Positions 25,941 to 34,422 of a DNA stretch of 64,000 nucleotides are shown in pieces (position 1 is the first letter of the stretch; each line of letters opens with the position of its first letter). Both the position numbers and the translations under genes were made by a program. The notes beneath the pieces were generated by a model, which was not told the origin of the DNA, searched no databases, and saw nothing but the letters and a program-made list of their open reading frames with translations. Where the stretch lies: positions 1 through 64,000 of the forward strand of contig CAYFTR010000004.1 of NCBI GenBank assembly GCA_964346185.1. Direction: 5' to 3'. Origin of the DNA: JAAYJS01 sp964346185. GTDB lineage: Bacteria > Bacillota > Clostridia > Eubacteriales > Eubacteriaceae.

Positions 25941-27088
25941 AAGCCACACACTTCGGAGCCGGTAATATCGGCAGAGGTTTTATCGGAGAGGTTCTTGCCG
26001 ACAATAATTTTACGATTGAATTTGTTGATATTAACGAAAAAGTCATCAATGCTTTGATTGACCGAGGGGAGTACCGTATCGGGCTCGCTCATGCGGGGAG
26101 AGATACCATTCATATCACCGATGTGACCGGAATCAACAATGCGACAAACCCCCAAGCAGCCATTCTCTCGGTTGCTACGTCCGACCTTGTTACCACGGCT
26201 ATCGGTCCCAACGTTATTCCTTTTATTGTGGAATTGATAGCAAAGGGTTTACGTAAGCGTCGTGAAATGGGTAATACAACGCCTGTTGATATTATCGCTT
26301 GCGAAAACATGATCGGTGGCAGCGAGTTCCTATATTCGAAAATGGAAACCTACTTAAACGAAGAAGACAAGGCTTATATTGAAACCTATGTGGGCTTCCC
26401 AAATGCGGCGGTCGATCGAATCGTTCCGATTCAATCTCATAAAGATCCCTTATTTGTTTCTGTTGAACCTTTTAAAGAGTGGATTGTCGAAAATAAAAAC
26501 CGAAAAGCAACCCATATCGAATTGGAGTCGGTTCTTTATGTAGAAGACTTAACACCTTACATTGAAAGAAAGTTGTTTTCCGTTAACACGGGTCATGCAA
26601 CCGTGGCATATACCGGTGCCTATGCCGGCTACACAACGGTGGATGAGGCCCTTAGAGATGAAAACATTCTTCAAACCTTAAAAGATGTTCTAAGCGAAAC
26701 GGGCTCGTTACTCATCGACAAATGGCAATTTGATGAAGAGCAGCACAATGCGTATAAGAAAAAAATAGTAGGGCGTTTTACCAATCCCTACATTTCCGAT
26801 GAATTGACAAGAGTGGGTCGGACACCTATACGAAAATTGGGTTATAATGAACGGTTTATTCGCCCGATTCGCGAACTCAAAGAACGGGGCTTAAGTTATA
26901 AAACCCTGTTATCCGTCGTCGGTAAAATATTATGCTATGAAGATGAGGGCGACGCCCAAAGTATGGAATTAAAAAATAGAAAAGCAAAGGAGCCTTTAGA
27001 TGCGGTTTTAAAAGATATTACCGGTTTAGAGGACACTGCCTTGGTCGCCGAAATTATCGGTGCTTACCATGCGGTAAAAAACAAATAA
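25937..27088 (+). CDS. mtlD: Mannitol-1-phosphate 5-dehydrogenase
   Basis: Cytosolic NAD-dependent enzyme that oxidises mannitol-1-phosphate to fructose-6-phosphate. The 383-residue length is standard. The N-terminal Rossmann motif is HFGAGNIGRGFIGEVL. The catalytic-domain signature is NTGHATVAYTGAYAGY. It completes mannitol uptake and entry into glycolysis with mtlA and mtlF and is closed by an intrinsic terminator. Confidence 0.97.
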   Translation: MKATHFGAGNIGRGFIGEVLADNNFTIEFVDINEKVINALIDRGEYRIGLAHAGRDTIHITDVTGINNATNPQAAILSVATSDLVTTAIGPNVIPFIVELIAKGLRKRREMGNTTPVDIIACENMIGGSEFLYSKMETYLNEEDKAYIETYVGFPNAAVDRIVPIQSHKDPLFVSVEPFKEWIVENKNRKATHIELESVLYVEDLTPYIERKLFSVNTGHATVAYTGAYAGYTTVDEALRDENILQTLKDVLSETGSLLIDKWQFDEEQHNAYKKKIVGRFTNPYISDELTRVGRTPIRKLGYNERFIRPIRELKERGLSYKTLLSVVGKILCYEDEGDAQSMELKNRKAKEPLDAVLKDITGLEDTALVAEIIGAYHAVKNK

Positions 27089-27095
27089 CTAAACG

Positions 27096-27131
27096 AAACC
27101 CTGCAGCCGAAGAGCTGCGGGGTTTTATTTT
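27096..27131 (+). terminator. Intrinsic terminator after mtlD
   Basis: AACCCTGCAGC pairs with GCTGCGGGGTT (one G-U) around a short loop, and TTTATTTTT follows. Confidence 0.88.
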
Positions 27132-27187
27132 TAAGGATAGTTATAAAATTTTATAAAAATAGGATAGCTTCCATACCTTAATCGTTG

Positions 27188-27270
27188 TATAATAAGACAA
27201 CATTGTTGATAGCTTGATTAAATAAATAATCAGAGAGCTGTAAGCGGTGTTTTTTTATGCACGGTTTACA
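27188..27270 (+). promoter_or_regulatory. Promoter and structured leader of the pot operon
   Basis: A perfect TATAAT lies at 27188-27193 with a poor -35. The leader holds a hairpin: TGTAAGC (27239-27245) pairs with 27264-27270 (one G-U), one G-G mismatch follows, then GTG/CAC closes a loop made mostly of T. A smaller TGATTA/TAATCA repeat lies just upstream. The mini-ORF at 27293 follows. Confidence 0.5.
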
Positions 27271-27292
27271 AAACACGGAGATAGGAGGATTT

Positions 27293-27355
27293 ATGTTTTA
27301 TCCGATAAAAAGAAGTATTCAACCCGTCATATTAAGAAATTACGCATTTACATAA
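27293..27355 (+). CDS. Candidate 20-codon leader peptide upstream of potA
   Basis: A short frame of twenty codons begins with ATG eight bases after a perfect AGGAGG and ends TAA at 27355. Its product reads MFYPIKRSIQ followed by PVILRNYAFT. The stop lies five bases before the potA ribosome binding site, so translation of the two could be coupled. No family is recognised. It could regulate potA by ribosome stalling, or it could be a chance frame. Confidence 0.5.
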   Translation: MFYPIKRSIQPVILRNYAFT

Positions 27356-27375
27356 TTATTAGGAGGTAACCTTTA

Positions 27376-28434
27376 TTGACACAACAAATTGAATTGAAGA
27401 ACATTCACAAAGCCTTTGATGACCAACCGGTCTTGGTAAACTTAAACTTAAGCATCAAAGAAGACGAATTCTTAACGCTATTAGGACCTTCGGGCTGCGG
27501 AAAAACCACCATTCTCAGACTTATCGGCGGCTTTGAAACACCGGATAGCGGTACCGTCATCTTTGAAGGTAAAGATATCACAAATTTGCCGCCATATTTA
27601 AGACCGGTAAATACCTTATTCCAACAATATGCATTATTTCCCCATTTAAATGTTTACGAAAACATAGCTTTCGGTTTACGGATAAAAAAAATTCGCGAGT
27701 CCGAAATAAAAAGAAGAGTGGCCGAAATGTTGGCATTGGTAAACTTAAAAGGATTCGATAAACGAAAAATCGAATCCCTTTCCGGCGGGCAACAACAGCG
27801 TATTGCCATGGCAAGGGCTTTGGTAAATCGTCCCGAGGTACTTTTGTTGGATGAACCCCTCGGTGCATTGGATTTAAAACTTCGAAAAGATATGCAAGTC
27901 GAATTAAAGCGGCTGCAACAGGAACTGGGTATCACATTTATTTTTGTAACCCACGACCAGGAAGAGGCACTCACCTTATCCGATCGTATAGTTGTTTTAA
28001 ATGAAGGTGTCATCCAGCAAATCGGAACCCCGATAGATATTTATAACGAACCCGCCAATGCTTATGTAGCGGATTTTATCGGAGAATCCAACATCATAGA
28101 CGGTGTGATGCACGGCGACTATGATGTTACTTTTTCAAATCATCGATTTGTATGTGTGGATATCGGTTTTAATATCGACGAAAAAGTTGATGTGGTGATT
28201 CGACCGGAAGATGTCGAAATTGTTTCACCTGAAGACGGAATGCTCACAGGCACCGTATTGTCTTGCTTGTTTTTAGGTGTACACTACGAAATGCGAATTG
28301 ACACGGGAAGCGAAATTTATCTGGCACATTCTACCGTTGGCAGAGATGTCGGCGAAACATTAGGTATTCGCATTATTCCGGACAACATTCACATTATGAG
28401 AAAAGGCAAGGTGGCAGGCCGTGGAACGCTATAA
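27376..28434 (+). CDS. potA: Spermidine/putrescine ABC transporter ATP-binding protein
   Basis: ATPase that energises polyamine uptake. The 352-residue protein has Walker A (GPSGCGKT), a Q-loop (LFQQYALFPHLNVYEN), the signature LSGGQQQRIAMARAL, Walker B (LLLDEPLGALD) and a C-terminal TOBE domain (about 270-350). The start is TTG at 27376 with AGGAGGT at 27361-27367. potB starts fourteen bases before its end. The order potABCD is complete. Confidence 0.94.
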   Translation: MTQQIELKNIHKAFDDQPVLVNLNLSIKEDEFLTLLGPSGCGKTTILRLIGGFETPDSGTVIFEGKDITNLPPYLRPVNTLFQQYALFPHLNVYENIAFGLRIKKIRESEIKRRVAEMLALVNLKGFDKRKIESLSGGQQQRIAMARALVNRPEVLLLDEPLGALDLKLRKDMQVELKRLQQELGITFIFVTHDQEEALTLSDRIVVLNEGVIQQIGTPIDIYNEPANAYVADFIGESNIIDGVMHGDYDVTFSNHRFVCVDIGFNIDEKVDVVIRPEDVEIVSPEDGMLTGTVLSCLFLGVHYEMRIDTGSEIYLAHSTVGRDVGETLGIRIIPDNIHIMRKGKVAGRGTL

Positions 28435-29299
28435 AAACCTTTCCGCACCTTATGTGATTTGGGCGACAATTTTTGTTGTCGTATCGCTATTTATGGTCAT
28501 TTACTATGGGTTTACAGGAGCTGCGGGGCAGGTGAGCTTCGAGCATTTTGTTCGTTTTTTTTCGAGCAGCACCTTGGGTACTTTACTTCAATCTTTAAAA
28601 ATAGCATTGATAGCCACCCTTTTATGTTTGGTTGTCGGATATCCGCTGGCCTATATTATTGCACTTAATACCGCCGGAAAGTACCGAACAACCGCCATTA
28701 TGTTGGTTGTTATCCCTATGTGGATGAATTTTCTATTAAGAACCTATGCATGGGTGACCATATTATCAAAGAACGGAATTTTAAATTCGATACTGGGCGT
28801 TGCGGGGTTAACACCTCTGGATATTTTATATACCGATTGGGCTGTAATTTTGGGTATGGTCTATAACTTTTTACCTTTTATGATCTTGCCGATTTATACG
28901 GTTTTAGAAAAAATGGATCAAGGATTAATTGAAGCGGCGGCAGATTTAGGTTGTAATAAAGTACGTACCTTTATAAAAGTCATCTTTCCTTTATCTTTGC
29001 CGGGTGTTATTTCCGGGGTTGCCATGGTTTTTATACCGGCTATTTCCACTTTTGAAATAACCGCATTGTTGGGCGGCAATAAAACAAACTTAATCGGCAA
29101 TGTTATCGAACAGCAATTTACCGTAACCGGCGATTGGCATTACGGTTCCGCTATTTCCGTGGTACTCATGTTATTTTTGTTGGTGTCATTATTTTTTACA
29201 AGCCGGGAAGAAAGAGACCATGTCATGACCGCCGCGAACGATATGGCGGAAACCCATCAAAATCCGGAGTTTTCGGAGTCGGAGGTGCACCATGGCTAA
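28421..29299 (+). CDS. potB: Spermidine/putrescine ABC transporter permease PotB
   Basis: Inner-membrane subunit with about six helices in 292 residues. The EAA loop reads IEAAADLGCNKVRTFIKVIFP. The start is GTG at 28421 inside the potA end, giving MERYKNLSAPY. It overlaps potC by eight bases. It forms the translocation path with PotC. Confidence 0.92.
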   Translation: MERYKNLSAPYVIWATIFVVVSLFMVIYYGFTGAAGQVSFEHFVRFFSSSTLGTLLQSLKIALIATLLCLVVGYPLAYIIALNTAGKYRTTAIMLVVIPMWMNFLLRTYAWVTILSKNGILNSILGVAGLTPLDILYTDWAVILGMVYNFLPFMILPIYTVLEKMDQGLIEAAADLGCNKVRTFIKVIFPLSLPGVISGVAMVFIPAISTFEITALLGGNKTNLIGNVIEQQFTVTGDWHYGSAISVVLMLFLLVSLFFTSREERDHVMTAANDMAETHQNPEFSESEVHHG

Positions 29300-30059
29300 G
29301 TTTTGGAAACGGGTGTATCTCGTGTTGATTTACGCTTTTTTATATGCACCCATTGTTGTTTTGATTGTTTTTTCATTTAACGAAGGTAAAACCAGAGGTA
29401 GCTGGGACGGCTTTTCTTTAATATGGTACCGTCTGTTAATAGAAGATGTAGAGATTTTGTCGGCGGTCAAAAACACATTTTTTGTGGCGACCGTTTCGAC
29501 GCTGGTATCGACGGTCATCGGTTCTCTGGGTGCGATCGGCATTTCGCAATATCGAAAAAATTTAAAGAGTACATTGCTTGCAGTCAACCAGGTACCTGTC
29601 ATGAACCCCGACATTGTTATTGCCGTAGGGCTGATGGTTCTTTACCGAACCTTAGGTTTGGATTTCGGTTTGCTCAGTTTAATTTTGTCTCATATTGCCT
29701 TTACGGTACCCTATGTAGTGTTATCGGTACTACCGAAACTAAAGCAAATGCCCAAAACCTTACCTGAAGCGGCAATGGACCTGGGTGCGACACCGACAGA
29801 AACCTTGCTGAAAGTGATTATACCTTATATTAAGCCGGGGATTTTTTCCGGTGCATTAATGGCCTTTACACTTTCTGTCGATGATTTTGTGATATCCTTC
29901 TTTACGACGGGTAACGGCGTAGAAACCATATCGACCCTGGTGTTTTCGATGGCACGAAGAGGGATCAACCCAGAAATTAACGCCTTGTCCGCCTTAATAT
30001 TCGGAACGATGCTCTTGTTGATGCTCATTATGAATTTAAAAACAAAAGCTGTTGAATAG
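29292..30059 (+). CDS. potC: Spermidine/putrescine ABC transporter permease PotC
   Basis: Second membrane subunit with 255 residues and about six helices. The EAA loop is PEAAMDLGATPTETLLKVIIP, and the N-terminus YAFLYAPIVVLIVFSFNEGKT is typical of PotC. It overlaps potB, and potD follows nine bases later. Confidence 0.93.
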   Translation: MAKFWKRVYLVLIYAFLYAPIVVLIVFSFNEGKTRGSWDGFSLIWYRLLIEDVEILSAVKNTFFVATVSTLVSTVIGSLGAIGISQYRKNLKSTLLAVNQVPVMNPDIVIAVGLMVLYRTLGLDFGLLSLILSHIAFTVPYVVLSVLPKLKQMPKTLPEAAMDLGATPTETLLKVIIPYIKPGIFSGALMAFTLSVDDFVISFFTTGNGVETISTLVFSMARRGINPEINALSALIFGTMLLLMLIMNLKTKAVE

Positions 30060-30068
30060 GTATCTGCG

Positions 30069-31124
30069 ATGATAAAAAACAAGTATAAAGTATTGATAAT
30101 TGTCGGGTTTATTATTATACTCTCCATGGTAAGTGCCTGCTCGGGGCAAGCTCAAAATGAAGAAAATATCGTTAACGTTTATAACTGGGGTGAGTATATC
30201 GATAAAGATTTGCTCACAAAATTTGAAGAAGAAACCGGTATTAAAGTCATTTACTCCAATTTTAACACCAACGAAGATATGTATGTAAAATTAAAAAACG
30301 GCGGTTCGAACTACGACGTGGTTGTTCCGTCAGACTATATGATAGAAAAAATGATCAAGGAGAAAATGCTTCGCCCCATTACATGGGAGAATGTGCCGAA
30401 TATAAAATATGTCGACAAGGAATACCTCCACCATTCCTACGATCCGAAGCAACAATATGCCGCACCTTTTTTCTGGGGGACACTGGGCATTGTCTACAAT
30501 ACAACCATGGTAGAGGAACCGGTGGATTCATGGCAAATACTCTGGGATGAAAAATATCATCGTCAGATTATTATGTTGGACTCTTCCAGAGATTCCATCG
30601 GTATTGCACTTGCTTTATCGGGTTACTCCATGAATACTACGGAAGAAAGCCAATTAAAAGAAGCGGAAGCCTTGTTGATTGAACAATACCCTCTGGTTTA
30701 TGCTTATCTGGTCGATCAAACAAAGGACATTATGATTAACGGAGAAGCGGCTCTGGCTGTGATGTATTCGGGCGACGCCTTTGATGCCCTTTCGGAAAAT
30801 GAGGATTTGGCTTACGCCGTTCCCAAGGAAGGCTCCAACCTCTGGTTTGACGCTATGGTTATACCTGCAAATGCCAAACACCCGGAAAATGCGGAAAAAT
30901 TTATAAATTTTATGTTGGAACCGGAAAATGCGGCTCAAAATGCCGAGTATGTTTGGTATTCTATTCCCAGTACGGCGGCAAAAGAATTATTGGATGAAGA
31001 GCTTCGGAGCAGCGAAGTGGCTTATCCCGCCAAGAAAACTCTAGAAAACCTGGAAGTTTTTAGAGATCCGGGAGACATGGTAAAAGTTTACGATGATATT
31101 TGGCAAGAAGTTAAAAATCGGTAG
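30069..31124 (+). CDS. potD: Spermidine/putrescine-binding lipoprotein PotD
   Basis: Extracellular receptor of the polyamine transporter, 351 residues. A lipoprotein signal ends in SMVSAC with lipid-anchored Cys24. The mature part begins with the family pattern VNVYNWGEYIDKDLL and contains YDVVVPSDYMIEKMI and a Trp/Asp-rich ligand cleft. It is the last gene of potABCD. A structured RNA lies downstream. Confidence 0.94.
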   Translation: MIKNKYKVLIIVGFIIILSMVSACSGQAQNEENIVNVYNWGEYIDKDLLTKFEEETGIKVIYSNFNTNEDMYVKLKNGGSNYDVVVPSDYMIEKMIKEKMLRPITWENVPNIKYVDKEYLHHSYDPKQQYAAPFFWGTLGIVYNTTMVEEPVDSWQILWDEKYHRQIIMLDSSRDSIGIALALSGYSMNTTEESQLKEAEALLIEQYPLVYAYLVDQTKDIMINGEAALAVMYSGDAFDALSENEDLAYAVPKEGSNLWFDAMVIPANAKHPENAEKFINFMLEPENAAQNAEYVWYSIPSTAAKELLDEELRSSEVAYPAKKTLENLEVFRDPGDMVKVYDDIWQEVKNR

Positions 31125-31213
31125 ACTACATTTAGTTGGTAAAAGGTAATAGAGACGTTTTTAAGCGAACATACGGATTGTAAAAGAGTAACAGATGAGG
31201 AAAACAATAAAAA

Positions 31214-31331
31214 TTGCACGCATACACAGGAGTGAGTTTGCTTTACAGGTAAACTTGCCTCAGTGATCCTCGGTATGGTGCAAAAGCTTTTATGGAACGT
31301 CAGGTCGGTATTAAACCGACCTTTTTTATTT
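31214..31331 (+). ncRNA. Unassigned structured RNA between potD and acpP
   Basis: TTGCAC (31214-31219) pairs with GTGCAA (31278-31283), and after one bulged G, CATAC (31221-31225) pairs with GTATG (31273-31277). Inside this, AGGA/TCCT (31228-31231, 31267-31270) and TGAG/CTCA (31233-31236, 31259-31262) extend the helix. A strong terminator hairpin ends the unit at 31331. It matches none of the riboswitch cores I know. It may be a small RNA, a 3' UTR product of pot, or a leader element. I see no clear promoter of its own between 31125 and 31213. The rest of that stretch is AT-rich. Confidence 0.5.
31302..31331 (+). terminator. Intrinsic terminator downstream of potD
   Basis: AGGTCGGT (31302-31309) pairs perfectly with ACCGACCT (31315-31322) around a five-base loop and is followed by a T-rich run. 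Confidence 0.92.
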
Positions 31332-31377
31332 TTTGTTTAAAAAATGATTTATAAAAAATCTTTAATCATAAAAACAA

Positions 31378-31401
31378 AAGAGATGAAACTATAAATCTCT
31401 T
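31378..31401 (+). promoter_or_regulatory. Candidate operator at the fatty-acid operon promoter
   Basis: AAGAGAT (31378-31384) and ATCTCTT (31395-31401) form a perfect seven-base inverted repeat with ten bases between. The right arm overlaps the first bases of the -35 box. A repressor such as the MarR/FabT-like protein encoded at the operon end could bind here; this is inference. Confidence 0.45.
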
Positions 31402-31428
31402 GACAGGCAGAGTATTAATGTCTAGAAT
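31400..31428 (+). promoter_or_regulatory. Promoter of the acc-fab operon
   Basis: A perfect TTGACA (31400-31405), a 17-base spacer and TAGAAT (31423-31428) lie about 65 bases before acpP. They give a strong sigma-A promoter for the whole fatty-acid block. Confidence 0.88.
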
Positions 31429-31494
31429 ATACATAAAATAAATTATATAAAAATATTTATCTTTTTTCGAAGGGTAAATAATAAGGAGAAAATG

Positions 31495-31725
31495 ATGATA
31501 TTTGATACCGTTAAAAACATTATTGTAGAAAATTTAGGTTGCGAAGCGAATGCTGTCGTTAAAGACGCCACTCTGATTGACGATTTAGGTGCGGATTCTT
31601 TAGATGCCGTTGAATTGAGCATGGCTTTGGAAGATGAATTTGAAATTGAAATCGAAGACGAAGATTTCGCAGCATTAAAAACCGTGGGTGATATTTGCAC
31701 CTACATCGAAAGTCGTCAATCATGA
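31495..31725 (+). CDS. acpP: Acyl carrier protein
   Basis: Carrier of the growing acyl chain, 76 residues and acidic. The phosphopantetheine attachment Ser lies in LGADSLDAVEL. Two ATGs stand side by side (31492, 31495). AAGGAG at 31483-31488 spaces better to 31495. It heads the acc-fab operon and overlaps accB by ATGA. Confidence 0.95.
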   Translation: MIFDTVKNIIVENLGCEANAVVKDATLIDDLGADSLDAVELSMALEDEFEIEIEDEDFAALKTVGDICTYIESRQS

Positions 31726-32167
31726 ACTTCAAAGAGCTTGAAAGCCTGATTCGTCTTTTTGATTCCCTCAAACTGTCCGAATTGGCTCTGAAGCAAGGGG
31801 ATTTTGAACTGGATTTAAAAAACAAAATCAAAAGGTCGCAGATATCGAAATGCTGTCGACGATAAGCTGCGAACCTTCACTGAATATCGCCGAACCGTCT
31901 GCACAAGGCAATCAAACCTCCGGGCACATTGTCAAAGCACCGATGGTCGGTGTTTTTTATGAGGCACCGTCTCCAAAATCAGAGCCCTTTGTTAAAAAAG
32001 GAGAGCGAATAGAAAAAGGACAGGTTTTATGTATCATCGAGGCGATGAAAATGATTAATGAAGTGGTCTCACCGGTTTCCGGTGTTATCAGCAATATATT
32101 GATTGCAAACGGAGAAATGGTAGAATACGACACGCCGTTAATAGAAATAGAGGTTGCCGGTGTTTAA
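31722..32167 (+). CDS. accB: Biotin carboxyl carrier protein, split by an apparent -1 frameshift
   Basis: Biotin-bearing subunit of acetyl-CoA carboxylase. The first frame (31722-31865) encodes MNFKELESLIRLFDSLKLSE and the rest of a BCCP N-terminus, then stops. The second frame, open from 31808, encodes the Pro/Ser linker and the biotinyl domain with IEAMKMINEV (biotin Lys codon at 32048). A heptamer A-AAA-AAC at 31817-31823, in the correct register for -1 slippage, lies inside the overlap, and a stem-loop (31837-31841 with 67-71) lies 13 bases beyond. Slippage would give about 148 residues, the normal BCCP length. A seventh A at this run would give the same product, so a sequencing error is the main alternative. 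Confidence 0.8.
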
Positions 32168-33545
32168 ACGGATATTAATTGCAAACAGGGGAGAAATTGC
32201 AATTCGCATTATCCGAGCTTGCCGAGAAATGGGAATAGAAACCGTATCCATCCATTCGGTGTCGGATAAACAACAATTGCATGTTCAAATGGCGGATCAA
32301 TCGATTTGTGTCGGTCCGGCACAAGCCGCTTATTCTTATTTAAATGTCGCCTCAATATTAAGTGCCGCCATTCTTACCAATTGCGATGCCGTTCATCCGG
32401 GATACGGGTTTTTATCTGAAAACCCCGACTTTGTTCGTGCCGTAGAAGCCTGCGGTATAACTTTTATCGGACCGACGGGAGATGTCATCGAACAGATGGG
32501 AGACAAAATTGCTGCAAAAACATGTATGATAGCCAATGATGTTCCGACGGTTCCCGGATCCGACGGTCCCGTTAACAGCCCGGAAGATGCAGCAAATCTA
32601 TGTCGGAAAATCGGAATGCCCGTTTTAATAAAAGCCGTTTCGGGCGGTGGCGGACGCGGTATGCGACGTGTCGACAAAGAAGAGGACATATTAGCTGCAT
32701 ATGAACAGGCACGCTCCGAAGCAAAAGCCTGTTTTGGCGATGATCGCGTTTATATCGAAAAATTAATTTTGAACCCCCGTCATATAGAATTTCAAATTTT
32801 GGCGGATCAATTCGGAAACTGTATCCATTTGGGCGAGAGAGACTGTTCCATTCAAAGAAAAAACCAAAAAATATTGGAGGAGTCACCCTCATTGTTTCTG
32901 GATGAAAAGCTTCGTGAAAGAATGGGAGCCACCGCCAAGCGTGCCGCACAGGCATGTGGTTATACCAATGCAGGCACTGTGGAATTTGTTGTTGATGAAA
33001 ATAAGAATTTTTATTTTATAGAGATGAACACTCGTATACAGGTGGAACATCCTGTCACGGAAATGGTAACCGGTATCGATCTGATTAAAGAGCAATTGCG
33101 TATTGCGAGCGGTTTACCGCTATCTGTTCGGCAAGAAGAGGTACGGCTACACGGTTGGGCAATGGAATGTCGTATCAACGCGGAAATGCCTTGGGAAGAC
33201 TTTAAACCGTCGTCGGGTAAAATTAACTTTTTTCATGAACCCGGCGGTATGAACACGCGATTTGACTCGCTCTTATACACAGGGGGAGAGATCAGTCCTT
33301 TTTACGATTCTATGATCGGTAAAATTATTGTATTGGGAAGTAATCGCTTGGAAGCAATACGTAAAATGCGTCGAGCAATTGAAGAGACCATTATTGAAGG
33401 TGTGCACACCAATGCGGCGTTTCAATACACTATTTTACACGATGCCGATTTTATTCGGGGGCGTTTTGACACCGGATATATTGAAAAAAAGAAAAAATCA
33501 CTACTTTCTTTAATGGAGTTGGACGGCAGGGTGAAGAATGAATAA
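32160..33545 (+). CDS. accC: Acetyl-CoA carboxylase, biotin carboxylase subunit
   Basis: ATP-grasp enzyme that carboxylates the biotin of AccB. The 461-residue protein begins MFKRILIANRGEIAIRI when started at GTG 32160, with GAGG six bases before; a TTG at 32154 is the alternative. Family motifs include HPGYGFLSEN, the Gly-rich loop AVSGGGGRGMR, GERDCSIQRKNQK and the metal site EMNTRIQVEHPVTE. It overlaps accB and accD. Confidence 0.96.
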   Translation: MFKRILIANRGEIAIRIIRACREMGIETVSIHSVSDKQQLHVQMADQSICVGPAQAAYSYLNVASILSAAILTNCDAVHPGYGFLSENPDFVRAVEACGITFIGPTGDVIEQMGDKIAAKTCMIANDVPTVPGSDGPVNSPEDAANLCRKIGMPVLIKAVSGGGGRGMRRVDKEEDILAAYEQARSEAKACFGDDRVYIEKLILNPRHIEFQILADQFGNCIHLGERDCSIQRKNQKILEESPSLFLDEKLRERMGATAKRAAQACGYTNAGTVEFVVDENKNFYFIEMNTRIQVEHPVTEMVTGIDLIKEQLRIASGLPLSVRQEEVRLHGWAMECRINAEMPWEDFKPSSGKINFFHEPGGMNTRFDSLLYTGGEISPFYDSMIGKIIVLGSNRLEAIRKMRRAIEETIIEGVHTNAAFQYTILHDADFIRGRFDTGYIEKKKKSLLSLMELDGRVKNE

Positions 33546-34422
33546 TTTTTTAAAACGCAGAAATTTAATCCATTTAATAAAAAATAGACGAAAAAAGGAA
33601 GACGACGTTCAATTCAAGGTAAAGAAACCGGGTACCATACCGGAGCATCTTTTCAGCCAATGTCCGAATTGCGGTAACAATATATTAACCGATCGTCTTG
33701 CGGAAGCCGATAAGGTTTGCCCCGAGTGCGATTATCATTTTGCCATGGGGGCAAGGGAGCGGCTAAACTTGATTTTGGATCCAAACTATCAACTTATCCA
33801 AAATAAACCCCGTTACAAAAACCCCTTAAATTTTCCCGGATATAAAGAAAAGATGAAAGAACTGGTCAAAAATACGGGTGTTGAAGAGGCCGTTATGGTT
33901 GCAAAGGGTACGATTGACGGGTATCCTCTCATCGCCATGTCAATGGATGCCGCTTATATGATGGGCAGCATGGGATCTTTTGTAGGAGAACAGATAACGC
34001 GGGGGTTTGAATTGGCCGGCGATAAAAAATGGCCGGTCATTATTTTTTCCGCCAGCGGTGGTGCACGGATGCAAGAGGGTATTTTTTCCTTGATGCAAAT
34101 GGCAAAAACGGCCGGTGCCGTGCGGGAACACGGCGAAAAAGGTTTGTTGTATATTTCCTGTATCACTCATCCGACAACGGGCGGAGTTACCGCAAGCTTT
34201 GCATCTTTAGGAGATATTATACTTGCGGAACCCGGTGCATTAATCGGCTTTGCCGGCAGGCGGGTCATCGAACAAACCATCGGAGAAAAATTGCCCGAAC
34301 AGTTTCAAAAATCGGAATTTATGCAGAAACACGGTTTTATTAACAAGGTCGTCCATCGACAGAATTTAAGGAAAACCATAGCTCGTATAATGTCGCTTCA
34401 CGGCGGGGTAAAAAAGAAATGA
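33538..34422 (+). CDS. accD: Acetyl-CoA carboxylase carboxyltransferase subunit beta
   Basis: Transfers carboxyl from biotin to acetyl-CoA together with AccA. The 294-residue protein has an N-terminal Cys4 zinc ribbon (CPNCGN and CPECDYHF, about residues 42-66). The crotonase-fold core contains FSASGGARMQEG and PTTGGVTASFA. It overlaps accC by eight bases and accA by ATGA. Confidence 0.96.
   Translation: MNNFLKRRNLIHLIKNRRKKEDDVQFKVKKPGTIPEHLFSQCPNCGNNILTDRLAEADKVCPECDYHFAMGARERLNLILDPNYQLIQNKPRYKNPLNFPGYKEKMKELVKNTGVEEAVMVAKGTIDGYPLIAMSMDAAYMMGSMGSFVGEQITRGFELAGDKKWPVIIFSASGGARMQEGIFSLMQMAKTAGAVREHGEKGLLYISCITHPTTGGVTASFASLGDIILAEPGALIGFAGRRVIEQTIGEKLPEQFQKSEFMQKHGFINKVVHRQNLRKTIARIMSLHGGVKKK

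Noticed and set aside
31296..31322. GTCAGGTC, reminiscent of the SRP RNA apical loop
   Set aside because: The GGAAGGAAGCAGC part of SRP RNA is missing, and the bases form a plain terminator stem.
31850..32167. Separate BCCP biotinyl-domain gene starting at ATG 31850
   Set aside because: No Shine-Dalgarno precedes that ATG, and the coding pattern of the linker continues upstream of it to the slippery site, so a frameshift or a base error explains it better.
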